Shown here: positions 16,181 to 24,935 of the stretch, one piece after another
Layout: the number at the start of each line of letters is the position of its first letter
Numbering within the stretch: position 1 is the first letter of the stretch
Assembly: GCA_016791115.1 (NCBI GenBank)
Contig: JAEUNL010000072.1
Span: 1 to 64,000 of the forward strand
Length of the DNA: 64,000 bases
From: Rhodocyclaceae bacterium
GTDB taxonomy: Bacteria; Pseudomonadota; Gammaproteobacteria; Burkholderiales; Rhodocyclaceae
Direction of reading: 5' to 3'
Notes under the pieces: generated by a model
The model's input: only the letters and a program-made list of their open reading frames with translations
What the model was told of the DNA's origin: nothing
Database searches by the model: none
Program-made: the position numbers and the translations under genes

Positions 16181-17024
16181 CAATGCCGTTAAGTTAGGCC
16201 ATGTGCATGCTATCAGACGGGTTTGTAAGCGCGATGGCGAGTAGGTTTGACGGCCTGCCGGGATCGTGGGAATGATCGATGCGGGCGTCGCCATTCGAGG
16301 GTTCTGGCGATGAGGTCGAGCAGGCGGCGCAAGGTGGCTACCGGATTTCGCAAGCGCAGCAACAGACGAGGCAGCGTGGTCCGGACGGCAGAGATGGCAT
16401 AGCTCAGATTGGGAACGAAGTTTCGGCGCTTCTCTTCCGGTAGCGCGGCATGCGCCAGATATCCAAAGGTGGCGACCAGATTGCCCAACCAGACCTTGGC
16501 CAGGAAGTCTTGCCGGATCGACTCGGGCAGTTCGCCGGAGAAGTGCTCGACGGCCAGACGGCACTTGAGTTGTTTGAAACACTCCTCGATGCGTCAGCGA
16601 CGGTGGTAGAGCGCGGCGAACTCACGGGCCGGGAAAGCCGTTGCGTCGAGGAGGGAGGTGACCAGGAACTCGCTTTGCCCGGACGGCGGAAGGACGCGAA
16701 TCAGACGGATGGGAAAGCGGTGCATTTCGGTCTTGAAGCCTTGAGCGGCTGCCTTGCGGGCGGCTGCTGCCGGGATGACGACGTGAACGATCGTCTCTGT
16801 CAAGGCTGGCGACCAGTGTGGAGAAGGTCAGGGTGCGGCGGCGTGTGAAATCCGTGGCGTTTGCGCGATGTGCCGCAATGAATTCGTCAGACGCAAGCGC
16901 CGCATTGATCTGAGCAAACAGCATGGTATGGAAGTTGCAAAGTCATTCTTCGCCTATCCCGTTGAAAAGCAATCACTTTGCAGGCAGTATTCTATCATGA
17001 CTTTGGCCTAACTTAACGGCATTG
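16181..17024. mobile_element. internally deleted IS4-family-like insertion sequence with terminal inverted repeats
   Basis: A perfect 21-bp inverted repeat, CAATGCCGTTAAGTTAGGCCA, bounds the element at 16181-16201 and, inverted, at 17004-17024. Between them lies the remains of one transposase gene on the minus strand. The element is only 844 bp and its catalytic core is missing, so it is an internal-deletion derivative that could move only in trans. No obvious target-site duplication flanks the repeats. Part of its right end is unusually AT-rich compared with the host. Confidence 0.82.
16213..16924 (-). pseudogene. IS4-family transposase remnant with deleted DDE core
   Basis: The N-terminal fragment MLFAQINAALASDEFIA, then FTRRRTLTFSTLVASL, is typical of IS4-type transposase starts. 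It joins abruptly, with a frame change near 16803, to TETIVHVVIPAAAARKAAAQGF. The latter continues through LIRVLPPSGQSEFLVTSLLD and, after another frame change near 16600, through YHRRWRIEECFKQLK (the Y-R-E-K signature with the catalytic Glu). It ends HRAYKPV at 16213. Most of the segment with the first two catalytic Asp residues is missing, so the product cannot be active. Confidence 0.82.
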
Positions 17025-17397
17025 AAGGCATTGTGAAGGCATTGGGGACGGACCACGAATTCTCACCGGAGCAAGAGCGGCCAAGCTCGAATCGATTCCC
17101 ACAACCGTTCTTCGCGGCCGCGCCTTCCGCTTTTCCCCCGCCATATCGATTCCCATTGAACCCTGCCTAACCGATGTGGATGTTTCCCGAGCATCGATCC
17201 AGCGTCCAGCAGGCCGGATGACCAAGGCGCCGTGCCGATGAACGCACCAGCGCGCGTTCCATAGAAAGCATGAAACCCGCATGGACAGGCGCTCCCAGCC
17301 TTGCCCGCCCTGCAACGCCCACCCCGCCTGCCGCGCAGGCCGCCGTGCCCCCGGCACGCCTATCCACGCGCCCTCCAGCCCGGCGGGTTACGCGGCT
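17025..17397. other. 373-base intergenic stretch with a palindromic repeat copy
   Basis: No protein gene is supported here. The left part follows the IS end and contains a short tandem GAAGGCATTG-type repeat (17023-17047). The right part, 17272-17380, is one copy of the window's CGCATGGA palindromic repeat. Short ORFs across the region have no family resemblance. Confidence 0.6.
17272..17380. repeat. dispersed palindromic repeat, copy 1
   Basis: The copy opens with GAAACCCGCATGGACAGGCG and closes with TATCCACGCGCCCTCCAGCC. The ends are imperfect inverted repeats, and the interior is GC-rich with GCCGTGCCCCCGGCACGCC forming a nested hairpin. It shares its opening bases CGCATGGACAGGCGCTC with the copy after mfd. 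It ends just before the stop of the LapA-like gene. Confidence 0.65.
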
Positions 17398-17814
17398 TTA
17401 CCCCCGCCCGAGCACCCGGTCGAGCTTGTCGTCCATCTGCCCGATGTCGGCGGAAACTCCGTTGGCGACTTCGGTCATGGCCTGCCGGAGGCCGGCGACC
17501 TGCTGGTCGAGATGAGCGGAGAGTTCGGTGAAGCGCGAGGCTTCGGCCTTGTCGGCGAGTTCGCGCTGGGCGGCGAGTTCCTGCGCCATGCGGCGCGATT
17601 CGGTGTACATGGCGGTGCGCAGCAGCAGGATGTAGAGCCCGAGCAGCAGCACGACGAGCACCAGGGCGGAGAGCAGGATCATGCCGAGCGGCATGTCGAC
17701 CGTGCCGACGATCAGCGAAACCGGCACCGGGGTGGCGAGCGCGTTCCAGTTGACCAGCGCGAAGGCACCGATGAGGGTGAGCACGACGAGAATCACGATT
17801 CCCAGCCATTTCAT
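17398..17814 (-). CDS. LapA-like (DUF1049 type) small membrane protein with coiled coil
   Basis: The 138-residue product has two membrane segments, about residues 3-21 (WLGIVILVVLTLIGAFALV) and 43-65, followed by a charged helical tail of about 70 residues. The pattern of two helices and a cytosolic coiled coil, with LVNWN between the helices, resembles LapA/YciS proteins, which act with LapB in lipopolysaccharide control in enterobacteria. The similarity is modest and no lapB lies nearby. The gene starts 25 bases after the radA stop and GGAGGCAGTGCA precedes the ATG, so it is probably the last gene of an alr-radA unit. Confidence 0.7.
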   Translation of the reverse strand: MKWLGIVILVVLTLIGAFALVNWNALATPVPVSLIVGTVDMPLGMILLSALVLVVLLLGLYILLLRTAMYTESRRMAQELAAQRELADKAEASRFTELSAHLDQQVAGLRQAMTEVANGVSADIGQMDDKLDRVLGRG

Positions 17815-17839
17815 TGCACTGCCTCCTTTTATTGATGTT

Positions 17840-19204
17840 TCAGCTTAACTCCCGCAGGCGTTCGATGGCCTGTTCGATGCGATCGAGCGCGATGACCTGC
17901 ATGCCGGCTATGGCCTGCCGCGGCGCGTTGGCCTTGGGGATGATGGCGTGGGTGAAGCCGAGCTTGGCGGCTTCTTTCAGGCGCTCCTGCCCGCGCGGCG
18001 CGGGGCGCAGCTCGCCGCTCAAGCCCACTTCACCAAACACGGCAAGTTTATTTGGCAACGCCCTGTTTTTCATAGATGAAACGATGGCAAGGCATACCGC
18101 AAGATCGGCTGCCGGCTCGCCGATCTTGACGCCGCCGACGGCGTTGACGAACACGTCCTGGTCGTACAGCACGAGGCCGGCGTGGCGGTGCAGCACGGCG
18201 AGCAGCATGGCGAGCCGGCTGGCGTCGAGGCCCACCGACAGCCGGCGCGGGCTGGGCGAATGAGCACCGTCGACCAGCGCCTGGATTTCGACCAGCAGCG
18301 GGCGCGTGCCTTCCTGCGTGACCAGCACGCAGGAACCGGCCACCGGCGTTTCGTGCTGCGAGAGGAAGATGGCCGAGGGGTTGGAAACGCCCTTGAGGCC
18401 CTTGTCGGTCATGGCGAACACGCCGAGTTCGTTCACCGCGCCGTAGCGGTTCTTGAAGGCGCGGATCAGGCGAAAGCTGGAACTGGTGTCGCCCTCGAAA
18501 TAGAGCACGGTATCGACGATGTGCTCGAGCACGCGCGGCCCGGCCAGCGCGCCCTCCTTCGTCACGTGGCCGACGAGGAACAGCGCGGTGCCGCTCTGCT
18601 TGGCGTAGCGCGTGAGTTGCGCGGCGCACTCGCGCACCTGGGCGACCGAGCCGGGTGCGGACTGCAGCGCGTCGCTCCACAGCGTCTGGATCGAGTCGAT
18701 CACCGCGATGGCGGGTTTCTCGTCGCGCAGCACGGCGAGGATCTTTTCGAGGTTGATTTCCGGCAGCAGCTTGAGCGCGGCGGCGTCGAGGTGCAGCCGG
18801 CGCGCGCGCAGCGCGACCTGCTCGGCCGATTCCTCGCCGCTCACGTAGAGCGCTGCCGCGCGCGGCGCCAGGTGCGCCAGCGCCTGCAGCAGCAGCGTGG
18901 ATTTGCCGATGCCCGGGTCGCCGCCGATCAGCACCACGCCGCCGGGCACCAGCCCGCCGCCGAGCACGCGGTCGAATTCCTCGATGCCGGTGGGCGTGCG
19001 CGGCTCCTCGCGCGGGCTGATTTCGGACAGCACGCGCAGCTTGCCGGTGGTGCCGGCGATGGCGGCAAAGCGCGAGGTCGGCGCGGTTTCGGCAATGGTT
19101 TCGACCAGCGTGTTCCAAGCGCCGCAGCCGGGGCACTGCCCCTGCCACTTGGGCGCGCTGGCGCCGCATTCGGTGCAGGTGTGGAGGGTTTTCTGTTTTG
19201 CCAT
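17840..19204 (-). CDS. radA: DNA repair protein RadA (Sms)
   Basis: The 454-residue protein is a RecA-related helicase that extends strand exchange at recombination forks. It opens with MAKQKTLHTCTECGASAPKW and QGQCPGCGAW, the four-Cys zinc finger. Walker A is GGDPGIGKSTLL near residue 94, the RadA motif is KNRYG, and the C-terminal part from about 280 is the Lon-like domain (RRLSVGLDASRLAMLLAVL, FVNAVGGVKIGEP). Start ATG at 19204 was chosen from the zinc-finger start. The open frame continues into alr in another frame; this is not a fusion. It follows alr by 29 bases. Confidence 0.96.
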   Translation of the reverse strand: MAKQKTLHTCTECGASAPKWQGQCPGCGAWNTLVETIAETAPTSRFAAIAGTTGKLRVLSEISPREEPRTPTGIEEFDRVLGGGLVPGGVVLIGGDPGIGKSTLLLQALAHLAPRAAALYVSGEESAEQVALRARRLHLDAAALKLLPEINLEKILAVLRDEKPAIAVIDSIQTLWSDALQSAPGSVAQVRECAAQLTRYAKQSGTALFLVGHVTKEGALAGPRVLEHIVDTVLYFEGDTSSSFRLIRAFKNRYGAVNELGVFAMTDKGLKGVSNPSAIFLSQHETPVAGSCVLVTQEGTRPLLVEIQALVDGAHSPSPRRLSVGLDASRLAMLLAVLHRHAGLVLYDQDVFVNAVGGVKIGEPAADLAVCLAIVSSMKNRALPNKLAVFGEVGLSGELRPAPRGQERLKEAAKLGFTHAIIPKANAPRQAIAGMQVIALDRIEQAIERLRELS

Positions 19205-19233
19205 GACGTGAATTGGCGCCGGGCTGAGACTTG

Positions 19234-20310
19234 TCAGTCGACCACGCTCACCGGCACGCGCGGCGCCAGGGCGCAGAATAGCTCGTAGCTCACGGTGCCG
19301 GCGGCGGTGGCCACGTCGTCGGCCGGGCAGCCCTCGCCCCACAGCACGACCGGCGTGCCGACGCCCGCCTGCGGCAGGTCGGTCAGGTCGGCGGCGAGCA
19401 TGTCCATCGACACGCGGCCAACGGTGCGCGTCATGCGCCCGCCGACGTTGATCGGGGTTCCGGTCGGCGCGTGGCGGGGGTAGCCGTCGGCATAGCCGCA
19501 GGCGACGACGCCGATGCGCATCGGTTTGTCGGCGGTGAAGTTGCAGCCGTAGCCGACGGCGTCGCCGGGCTGCAGGTCCTGCACGCCGATGATCTGCGAG
19601 CGCAGCGTCATCACCGGCATGAGACCGATGTCGGCCGCGCTCTTGAGTGCCGGAAACGGCGAACTGCCGTAAAGCATGATGCCCGGCCGCACCCAGTTGG
19701 CATGGGTTTCGGGGTAGCGCAGCAGCGCGGCGGAGTTCGCCATGCTGCGCGGCAGGCTGGTGCCGGCGCACAGCGCGTCGAAGCGTTCCATTTGCCAGGC
19801 GACGCCGCGCGCGCCGTCGGCATCGGCGAAATGGGTCATCAGCGTGATGCGGCCGATCTGCCCGCTGGCCTGCAGGCGCGCCAGCGCCGGGCGCCATTGC
19901 GCGGCCGTGAGTCCGAGCCGGTTCATGCCGGTGTTGGCCTTGAGGTAGATCGGCAGGCGATACGGCAGGCCGGCCGAGAGCAGCATATCGACCTGGTCGG
20001 CGTGGTGGATCACCGGCGTGAGTTCGTGCTCGGCAATCGCGAGCAGGTCGGCCGGCTCGAACGGGCCTTCCAGCAGCAGGATCGGCTGGCGCACGCCCGA
20101 TTCGCGCAGGCGCACCGCTTCGTCCAGGTCGAGCAGCGCGAAGCCGTCCGCCTTGTCGTGCCAGGCCTCGACCGCCGCCGCCAGGCCATGGCCATAGGCG
20201 TTGGCCTTGACCACGCACCAGGCGCGCGCCGCGCCCGACTGGCCGCGCGCCACGTCGTGGTTGTTGCGCAGGGCATCGAGGCGGATGGTGGCGTGGATCG
20301 GGCGTGGCAT
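19234..20310 (-). CDS. alr: alanine racemase
   Basis: The 358-residue PLP enzyme makes D-alanine for peptidoglycan. The Schiff-base lysine is in VVKANAYGHG (about residue 35). GMNRLG, MTHFADAD, WVRPGIMLYG, CGYADGYPR and RVSMDML are all present in the expected order. MPRPIHATIRLDAL at 20310 was taken as the start because it aligns with the family N-terminus; the frame is open to 20502 but that part looks non-coding. The ribosome-binding site is weak. The gene heads the alr-radA unit and diverges from lplT. Confidence 0.95.
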   Translation of the reverse strand: MPRPIHATIRLDALRNNHDVARGQSGAARAWCVVKANAYGHGLAAAVEAWHDKADGFALLDLDEAVRLRESGVRQPILLLEGPFEPADLLAIAEHELTPVIHHADQVDMLLSAGLPYRLPIYLKANTGMNRLGLTAAQWRPALARLQASGQIGRITLMTHFADADGARGVAWQMERFDALCAGTSLPRSMANSAALLRYPETHANWVRPGIMLYGSSPFPALKSAADIGLMPVMTLRSQIIGVQDLQPGDAVGYGCNFTADKPMRIGVVACGYADGYPRHAPTGTPINVGGRMTRTVGRVSMDMLAADLTDLPQAGVGTPVVLWGEGCPADDVATAAGTVSYELFCALAPRVPVSVVD

Positions 20311-20525
20311 GGCGGACAGGAAAAAAAGGGAGGTCGGCAACGACGCGACCCGGCCCTGCATGATACCGCGCGAGGCGGCGCCCGGCCGCCGCCCTGATGC
20401 GCGCGGCATTGCTGCGACGCCGCATCGTCGGGTTTCATCATCGCACTGCAACCTTCGTGGTATAAAGCGCCACCGTTTTTGTGACAGTCCTGCCCGCCAC
20501 AAGCCGCAGCCGCCTTGTACACATA

Positions 20526-21791
20526 ATGAATCGCGGGTTCTACATCATCATGGCGGCGCAGTTCTTCTCGGCGCTCGCCGACAATGCGCTCCTGATCGCC
20601 GCGATCGCCATCCTGCGCGACATGCACGCACCGCAGTCCCAGGAACCCCTGCTCAAGCTGTTTTTCACGCTGTCCTACGTGCTGCTGGCGGCGTTCGTCG
20701 GCGCCTTCGCCGACTCGATGCCGAAATGGCGCGTGATGTTCATCAGCAACGCGATCAAGGTCACCGGCTGCGCGATGATGTTCTTCGGATTGCACCCGCT
20801 CGCCGCCTACGCGGTGGTCGGCCTCGGCGCGGCGGCATACTCGCCGGCCAAGTACGGCATCCTCACCGAATACCTGCCGCACCGGCTGCTGGTGGTGGCC
20901 AACGGCTGGATCGAGGGCCTGACGGTCGCCGCGATCATCCTCGGCACCGGGCTGGGCGGCGCGCTGATCAGCCCGCGGATCTCGTCCGCCATGCTCGGTT
21001 TCGACTTCCCGCTGATCGACACCGGCATCGACACGGTGCCGGAGATGTCGATTTCGATCGTCGGCGTGCTTTACCTGGCGGCCGCCCTGTTCAACCTCTA
21101 TGTGCCGGACACCGGCGTCGACCACAAGCCGCTGCGCAACAATCCGCTCTACCTGTTCCACGACTTCAACCACTGCCTGCGACTGCTGTGGCGCGACAAG
21201 CTGGGCCAGATTTCGCTCGGCGTGACCACGCTGTTCTGGGGCGCCGGCGCGACGCTGCAGTTCATCGTGCTCAAGTGGGCCGAAGCCGCGCTGCAGCTCG
21301 ATCTCTCGAAAGCGAGCCTGCTCCAGGGCGTGACGGCGATCGGCATCGCGATCGGCGCGGTGCTGGCGGCAAGGATGATTTCGCTGCGCCGCTCGGTGCG
21401 CGTGATCCCGCTCGGCATTGCGATGGGGCTGGTGGTGATCGCGATGAACTTCGTCACCAACCTGACGCTTGCCGTGGTGCTGCTGATCCTGATCGGGGCG
21501 CTGGCAGGCTTTTTCGTCGTGCCGATGAACGCGCTGCTGCAGCACCGCGGCCATATCCTGATGGGCGCCGGGCACTCGATCGCGGTGCAGAACTTCAACG
21601 AGAACCTGTCGATCCTGGTGATGACCGGCCTTTACTCGCTGCTGATCTGGGCGAACTTCTCGGTCTACGCGGTGATCGTCCTGTTCGGACTGTTCGTCTC
21701 GGGCAGCATGCTGATGCTCAAGCGCCGCCACGAAGCGAACCAGCGCGAGCGCGACGACGTCAGCCTGCTCGACGACACCTGCCACCACTGA
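20526..21791 (+). CDS. lplT: lysophospholipid transporter LplT
   Basis: The 421-residue major-facilitator protein starts MNRGFYIIMAAQFFSALADNALL, the LplT signature, and shows about twelve hydrophobic segments. LplT flips lysophospholipids inward across the cytoplasmic membrane for re-acylation. YSPAKYGILTEYLP and GFFVVPMNALLQHRGH are typical loops. A separate acyltransferase-ligase (aas) is not adjacent here. Start ATG at 20526 fits the family; GTG at 20481 is an upstream alternative. TATAAA at 20461-20466 is a plausible -10 box. A palindromic repeat copy lies downstream. Confidence 0.93.
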   Translation: MNRGFYIIMAAQFFSALADNALLIAAIAILRDMHAPQSQEPLLKLFFTLSYVLLAAFVGAFADSMPKWRVMFISNAIKVTGCAMMFFGLHPLAAYAVVGLGAAAYSPAKYGILTEYLPHRLLVVANGWIEGLTVAAIILGTGLGGALISPRISSAMLGFDFPLIDTGIDTVPEMSISIVGVLYLAAALFNLYVPDTGVDHKPLRNNPLYLFHDFNHCLRLLWRDKLGQISLGVTTLFWGAGATLQFIVLKWAEAALQLDLSKASLLQGVTAIGIAIGAVLAARMISLRRSVRVIPLGIAMGLVVIAMNFVTNLTLAVVLLILIGALAGFFVVPMNALLQHRGHILMGAGHSIAVQNFNENLSILVMTGLYSLLIWANFSVYAVIVLFGLFVSGSMLMLKRRHEANQRERDDVSLLDDTCHH

Positions 21792-21822
21792 GGCCGGACC
21801 GCAACCCAACCGGCAGCGCCCG

Positions 21823-21929
21823 AACCCGCATGGACAGACGCGCGCCGGCATGCCATCGCCCGGCACGCCATTCCACGCGGCTTTCAGGGCAGGCAGGCTG
21901 CAGACGACCGGTCCATGCGCCTTCCAGCC
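21823..21929. repeat. dispersed palindromic repeat, copy 2
   Basis: Left end GAACCCGCATGGACAG and right end GGTCCATGCGCCTTCCAGCC are inverted relatives. CCGGCATGCCATCGCCCGGC lies inside and can fold separately. The copy fills the gap between lplT and the convergent TPM-domain gene. Confidence 0.7.
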
Positions 21930-21977
21930 ATGCCGTTGGAGTCTTTCGAGCGAACCACCCGACGCTGAACGCGGGCG

Positions 21978-22484
21978 TCAGAGCAGCACCGGCCGGTCCG
22001 GCAGTTCGTTGGGATTGTCAGGTCGCGACGGGAAATGCGTCGCGAGCAGCCCGCCGATGCGACGGATCGCCGCAATCGCGCCGGCTTCGAAGTCGCCGCG
22101 GCGGAAGGCTTTCTCCATTTCGCGGCAGATTTCGTCCCACTCCCGTTGGGCCACCCGCGCGGTGATGCCACGGTCGGCGAGGATCTCGACCTTGCGGTCG
22201 ACGAGCTGGACGTAGATCAGCACGCCGCTGTTTTCTTCCGTATCCCAGACGCGCAGGTCGGAGAACACTTCGACCGCCCGCTGCCGCGCGCTTTCGCCCT
22301 GCCAGACGGGGATCAGATCCAGTCCCGCTTCGGCGGCGAAGCGCAGTTCGGCGCGATGCTGCCGTTCCGACTCGCGGATCGCCGCCTCGATGGCCGCCAG
22401 CGCGCGCACCGGAAAAGCCCGCTTCACCGCCCACGGCGGTGCCGCCAGGTGACGCAACAGCCGCCCGATGCGCACGCTCGCCAT
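21978..22484 (-). CDS. TPM-domain protein, second of a pair
   Basis: The 168-residue protein carries a TPM domain (AIEAAIRESERQHRAELRFAAE, VFSDLRVWDTEENSGVLIYVQL, RKVEILADRGI), found in proteins of unclear, possibly phosphatase or membrane-quality roles. It lacks a signal peptide but has a basic, moderately hydrophobic N-terminus (MASVRIGRLLRHL). Its ATG overlaps the stop of the preceding TPM gene (TGATG), so the two are translated together. The lemA gene lies at the head of the same unit, a common trio. Confidence 0.87.
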   Translation of the reverse strand: MASVRIGRLLRHLAAPPWAVKRAFPVRALAAIEAAIRESERQHRAELRFAAEAGLDLIPVWQGESARQRAVEVFSDLRVWDTEENSGVLIYVQLVDRKVEILADRGITARVAQREWDEICREMEKAFRRGDFEAGAIAAIRRIGGLLATHFPSRPDNPNELPDRPVLL

Positions 22485-23389
22485 CACCAGTCCCCCGAGG
22501 CGCCGCCGCCGCCGAAGGTGCCACCCCCGCCGCCCCAGCTGCCCGAGCTTCCGCCCCAGGAGCCGCCGGACGAGCCGCCCCAGCCGCCTCCGCCCCACCC
22601 GCCACCACGCCTGACCCCGCGCCCGGCACCGGAGGAAATGGCCAGCACGAAAACGAATGCGATCAGGCCGCCGATGCCGGCGACCAGCATCGAGCCGGTA
22701 ATGAACCACGCCGCCGCGCCGACCAGGCCGCCCGACAGCAGCGAGCCGAGCAGGCGCCCGAAGATGGCGCGCAGGATGCTGCCGGCAACCACCGAGGCGG
22801 TCAGCCCGATCACCAGCAGTTCCTCGAGGTTGCCTTCGAAGCCGCCGGAGGGCCGGTCGGCTGCGCGTGGCGCCGGCAGCGCCTCGCCTTCGATCAGCTT
22901 CTGCATTTGCGTGACGGCGGCCGACAGGCCGCCGGCGAAATCGCCGGCCTTGAAGCGGGGCGAGATGGTTTCGCCGATGATGCGCTTGGCCACCGCGTCG
23001 GGAATCGCACCTTCGAGGCCGTAGCCGACCTCGATGCGGATCTTGCGGTCGTTTTTTGCCACCACCACGAGCACCCCGTCGTCGTGCTTGCGGCGGCCGA
23101 TCTTCCACGCTTCGGCGACGCGGATCGCATATTGCTCGATCGCTTCCGGCTGCGTCGTGGGCACGAACAGGATCGCGATCTGGCCGCCGCGCGCCTGCTC
23201 GAAGGCGGCAAGCTGCTGCTCGAGCTGCGCCTGTTGCGCGCCGTTCAGCGTGCCCGAGAGGTCCGTCACGCGTGCGTTCAGGGGCGGCACCGGGACGATA
23301 TCCCCGTCTGCCGCGCAGGCGATCGACGCCCACGACAGCATCAGCAAGCCGAGGATCGCGCGCCACACGGCGCGCGCCGGATCGCTCAT
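22484..23389 (-). CDS. YgcG-type TPM-domain protein with Gly/Ser/Trp-rich tail
   Basis: The 301-residue protein has a signal peptide ending near AACAADG, a TPM domain (RVTDLSGTLNGAQQAQLEQQL, VEVGYGLEGAIPD-type stretch), and two or three membrane helices around residues 200-250. The tail is almost only Gly, Ser and Trp (repeats of WGGSSG). This layout matches YgcG, a membrane-anchored exported protein of unknown role found with LemA. The frame opens at 23497, but MSDPARAVWRAILG at 23389 starts the signal peptide and follows lemA by 16 bases. Confidence 0.9.
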   Translation of the reverse strand: MSDPARAVWRAILGLLMLSWASIACAADGDIVPVPPLNARVTDLSGTLNGAQQAQLEQQLAAFEQARGGQIAILFVPTTQPEAIEQYAIRVAEAWKIGRRKHDDGVLVVVAKNDRKIRIEVGYGLEGAIPDAVAKRIIGETISPRFKAGDFAGGLSAAVTQMQKLIEGEALPAPRAADRPSGGFEGNLEELLVIGLTASVVAGSILRAIFGRLLGSLLSGGLVGAAAWFITGSMLVAGIGGLIAFVFVLAISSGAGRGVRRGGGWGGGGWGGSSGGSWGGSSGSWGGGGGTFGGGGASGDW

Positions 23390-23405
23390 GTCGAGCGCCG
23401 CAGTA

Positions 23406-24053
23406 TCAATTGGCGGGTTTGGCCGGCGCAGGCACGGGTGTCGGCGCCGGGGCGGGCGTCGCGGGCTTCTGGAAGTCGACCTTGGGCGGCTCGGCAATCG
23501 CCTTTTCGTCCTCGACGGTGAAGTTGGCCTTGGTCTTGTAGCCGAACACCATCGCCGTCAGGTTGTTGGGGAAGGTGCGCACGCCGACGTTGTAGGCCTG
23601 CACCGCCTCGATGTAGCGCTTGCGCGCGACGGTGATGCGGTTCTCGGTGCCCTCGAGCTGCGCCTGCAGGTCGCGGAACTGGGTGTCGGCCTTGAGGTTC
23701 GGGTAGTTCTCGGCCACCACCAGCAACCGCGCCAGGGCGCTCGACATCTCGCCCTGCGCCTTCTGGAATTTCGCGAAGGCTTCCGGATCGTTGACCAGCT
23801 CGGGCGTGGCCTTGATGCCGGCGACGTTGGCGCGGGCCGCGGTGACCTGCGTCAGCACCTCTTTTTCGTGCGCGGCATAGCCCTGCACCACCTGCACGAG
23901 GTTCGGAATCAGGTCGGCGCGCCGCTTGTACTGGTTGAGCACCTCGGACCAGGCGGCGTTGACGCCTTCGTCGTTGATCTGGATCTGGTTGTAACCACAG
24001 CCGCTCAGGAACAAGACGAGCAGCGAAACCAGTACGACGCGCAATGCTGACAT
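23406..24053 (-). CDS. lemA: LemA family lipoprotein
   Basis: The 215-residue protein begins with a signal ending in the lipobox LFLSGC and continues with the LemA helical domain: NAAWSEVLNQYKRRADLIPNL, then VQGYAAHEKEVL, and RYIEAVQAYNVGVRTFPNNL. The C-terminus is Ala/Pro-rich (KPATPAPAPTPVPAPAKPAN). LemA proteins are envelope proteins of unknown role, usually beside YgcG-like TPM proteins as here. ATG at 24053 has GGAGGATCG before it. Confidence 0.92.
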   Translation of the reverse strand: MSALRVVLVSLLVLFLSGCGYNQIQINDEGVNAAWSEVLNQYKRRADLIPNLVQVVQGYAAHEKEVLTQVTAARANVAGIKATPELVNDPEAFAKFQKAQGEMSSALARLLVVAENYPNLKADTQFRDLQAQLEGTENRITVARKRYIEAVQAYNVGVRTFPNNLTAMVFGYKTKANFTVEDEKAIAEPPKVDFQKPATPAPAPTPVPAPAKPAN

Positions 24054-24185
24054 GGACGATCCTCCAGGATGGTTCCGGAAACTACCTCGCGCGCACGGCT
24101 TGGACTGCGGCTCGGCGCGCCACCCGGCAAGCATACCGAAATCCCTGCCGGGCCGCGGCCGGGGCGCGCGGTCCGAGGCGCATTG

Positions 24186-24935
24186 TCATGCAGCCGGCTG
24201 GCTTGCCAGGCGCCGGATCAGGCACAGGTCTTCCCAGGCGCGCGCCTTGTCCGGCAGGTTGCGCAGCAGGTAGGCCGGGTGGTACGTGACGACGAGCGGG
24301 ATACCGTCGTGGTCGAACACCCGCCCGCGCGCCGCGCCGATCTTGACTTCGGCATCGAGCAGCACCTGCGCCGCCGGCCGGCCGAGCGCAACGATCAGAC
24401 GCGGTTGCAGCAGCGCGATCTGGCGCTTCAGGTACGGAAAGCAGGCCGTCATCTCCTCGGCCTGCGGCGTGCGGTTCTCCGGCGGGCGGCATTTGACGGT
24501 GTTGGCAATATAGACGCCCCTGCCGCGCGCCAGCCCGATCGAGCCCAGCATGGCGTCGAGCAGCTTGCCGGCCTGCCCGACGAAGGGCTCGCCGCGCTCG
24601 TCCTCGTCTGCCCCCGGCCCTTCGCCGACGAACAGCACCTGCGGCTGCAGATCGCCCACCCCGAGTACGGCCTGCTTGCGCCGTTCGCACAGGCGGCAGG
24701 CGCGGCAGGCGGCCGTCGCCTCGGCCAGTTGGGGCCAGTCCATGACTGAAATGGCGTCTGCGCGCGCCACTGCGCCGGGCGCCCCGGCCGGACTCGGCGT
24801 CGCTGGTGTCGCGGGCGGCGTATCGTCCGGCGCCTCGGCTGCGGGCTCGCCGGCGCCAAATGGCGGCGCCTCGCGCAGGCGCCACAGCGGCCCGAGGCCG
24901 ATTTCGCGCAGGATCTCGTTGCGCCGCCCGCTCAC
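24186..24935 (-). CDS. type-4 uracil-DNA glycosylase with [4Fe-4S] cluster
   Basis: The 249-residue protein removes uracil from DNA. The glycosylase motifs are LFVGEGPGADEDERGEPFVG (motif 1) and VVTYHPAYLLR (motif 2, with the catalytic-loop His). Cysteines in ACRACRLCERR, TVKCRPPE and MTACFPYL are placed to hold an iron-sulfur cluster. An Ala/Pro-rich N-terminal segment of about 60 residues precedes the core and is not conserved in smaller members. The start overlaps the rimI stop by 4 bases (ATGA), so it is translationally coupled. Confidence 0.93.
   Translation of the reverse strand: MSGRRNEILREIGLGPLWRLREAPPFGAGEPAAEAPDDTPPATPATPSPAGAPGAVARADAISVMDWPQLAEATAACRACRLCERRKQAVLGVGDLQPQVLFVGEGPGADEDERGEPFVGQAGKLLDAMLGSIGLARGRGVYIANTVKCRPPENRTPQAEEMTACFPYLKRQIALLQPRLIVALGRPAAQVLLDAEVKIGAARGRVFDHDGIPLVVTYHPAYLLRNLPDKARAWEDLCLIRRLASQPAA

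Noticed and set aside
17840-20425. Apparent 861-residue fusion upstream of RadA
   Set aside because: The extra N-terminal part is alr read in the wrong frame; alr and radA each have proper starts and stops.
22490-22620. Low-complexity GC-rich repeat, considered as a satellite
   Set aside because: It encodes the Gly/Ser/Trp-rich tail of the YgcG-like protein, a normal family feature.
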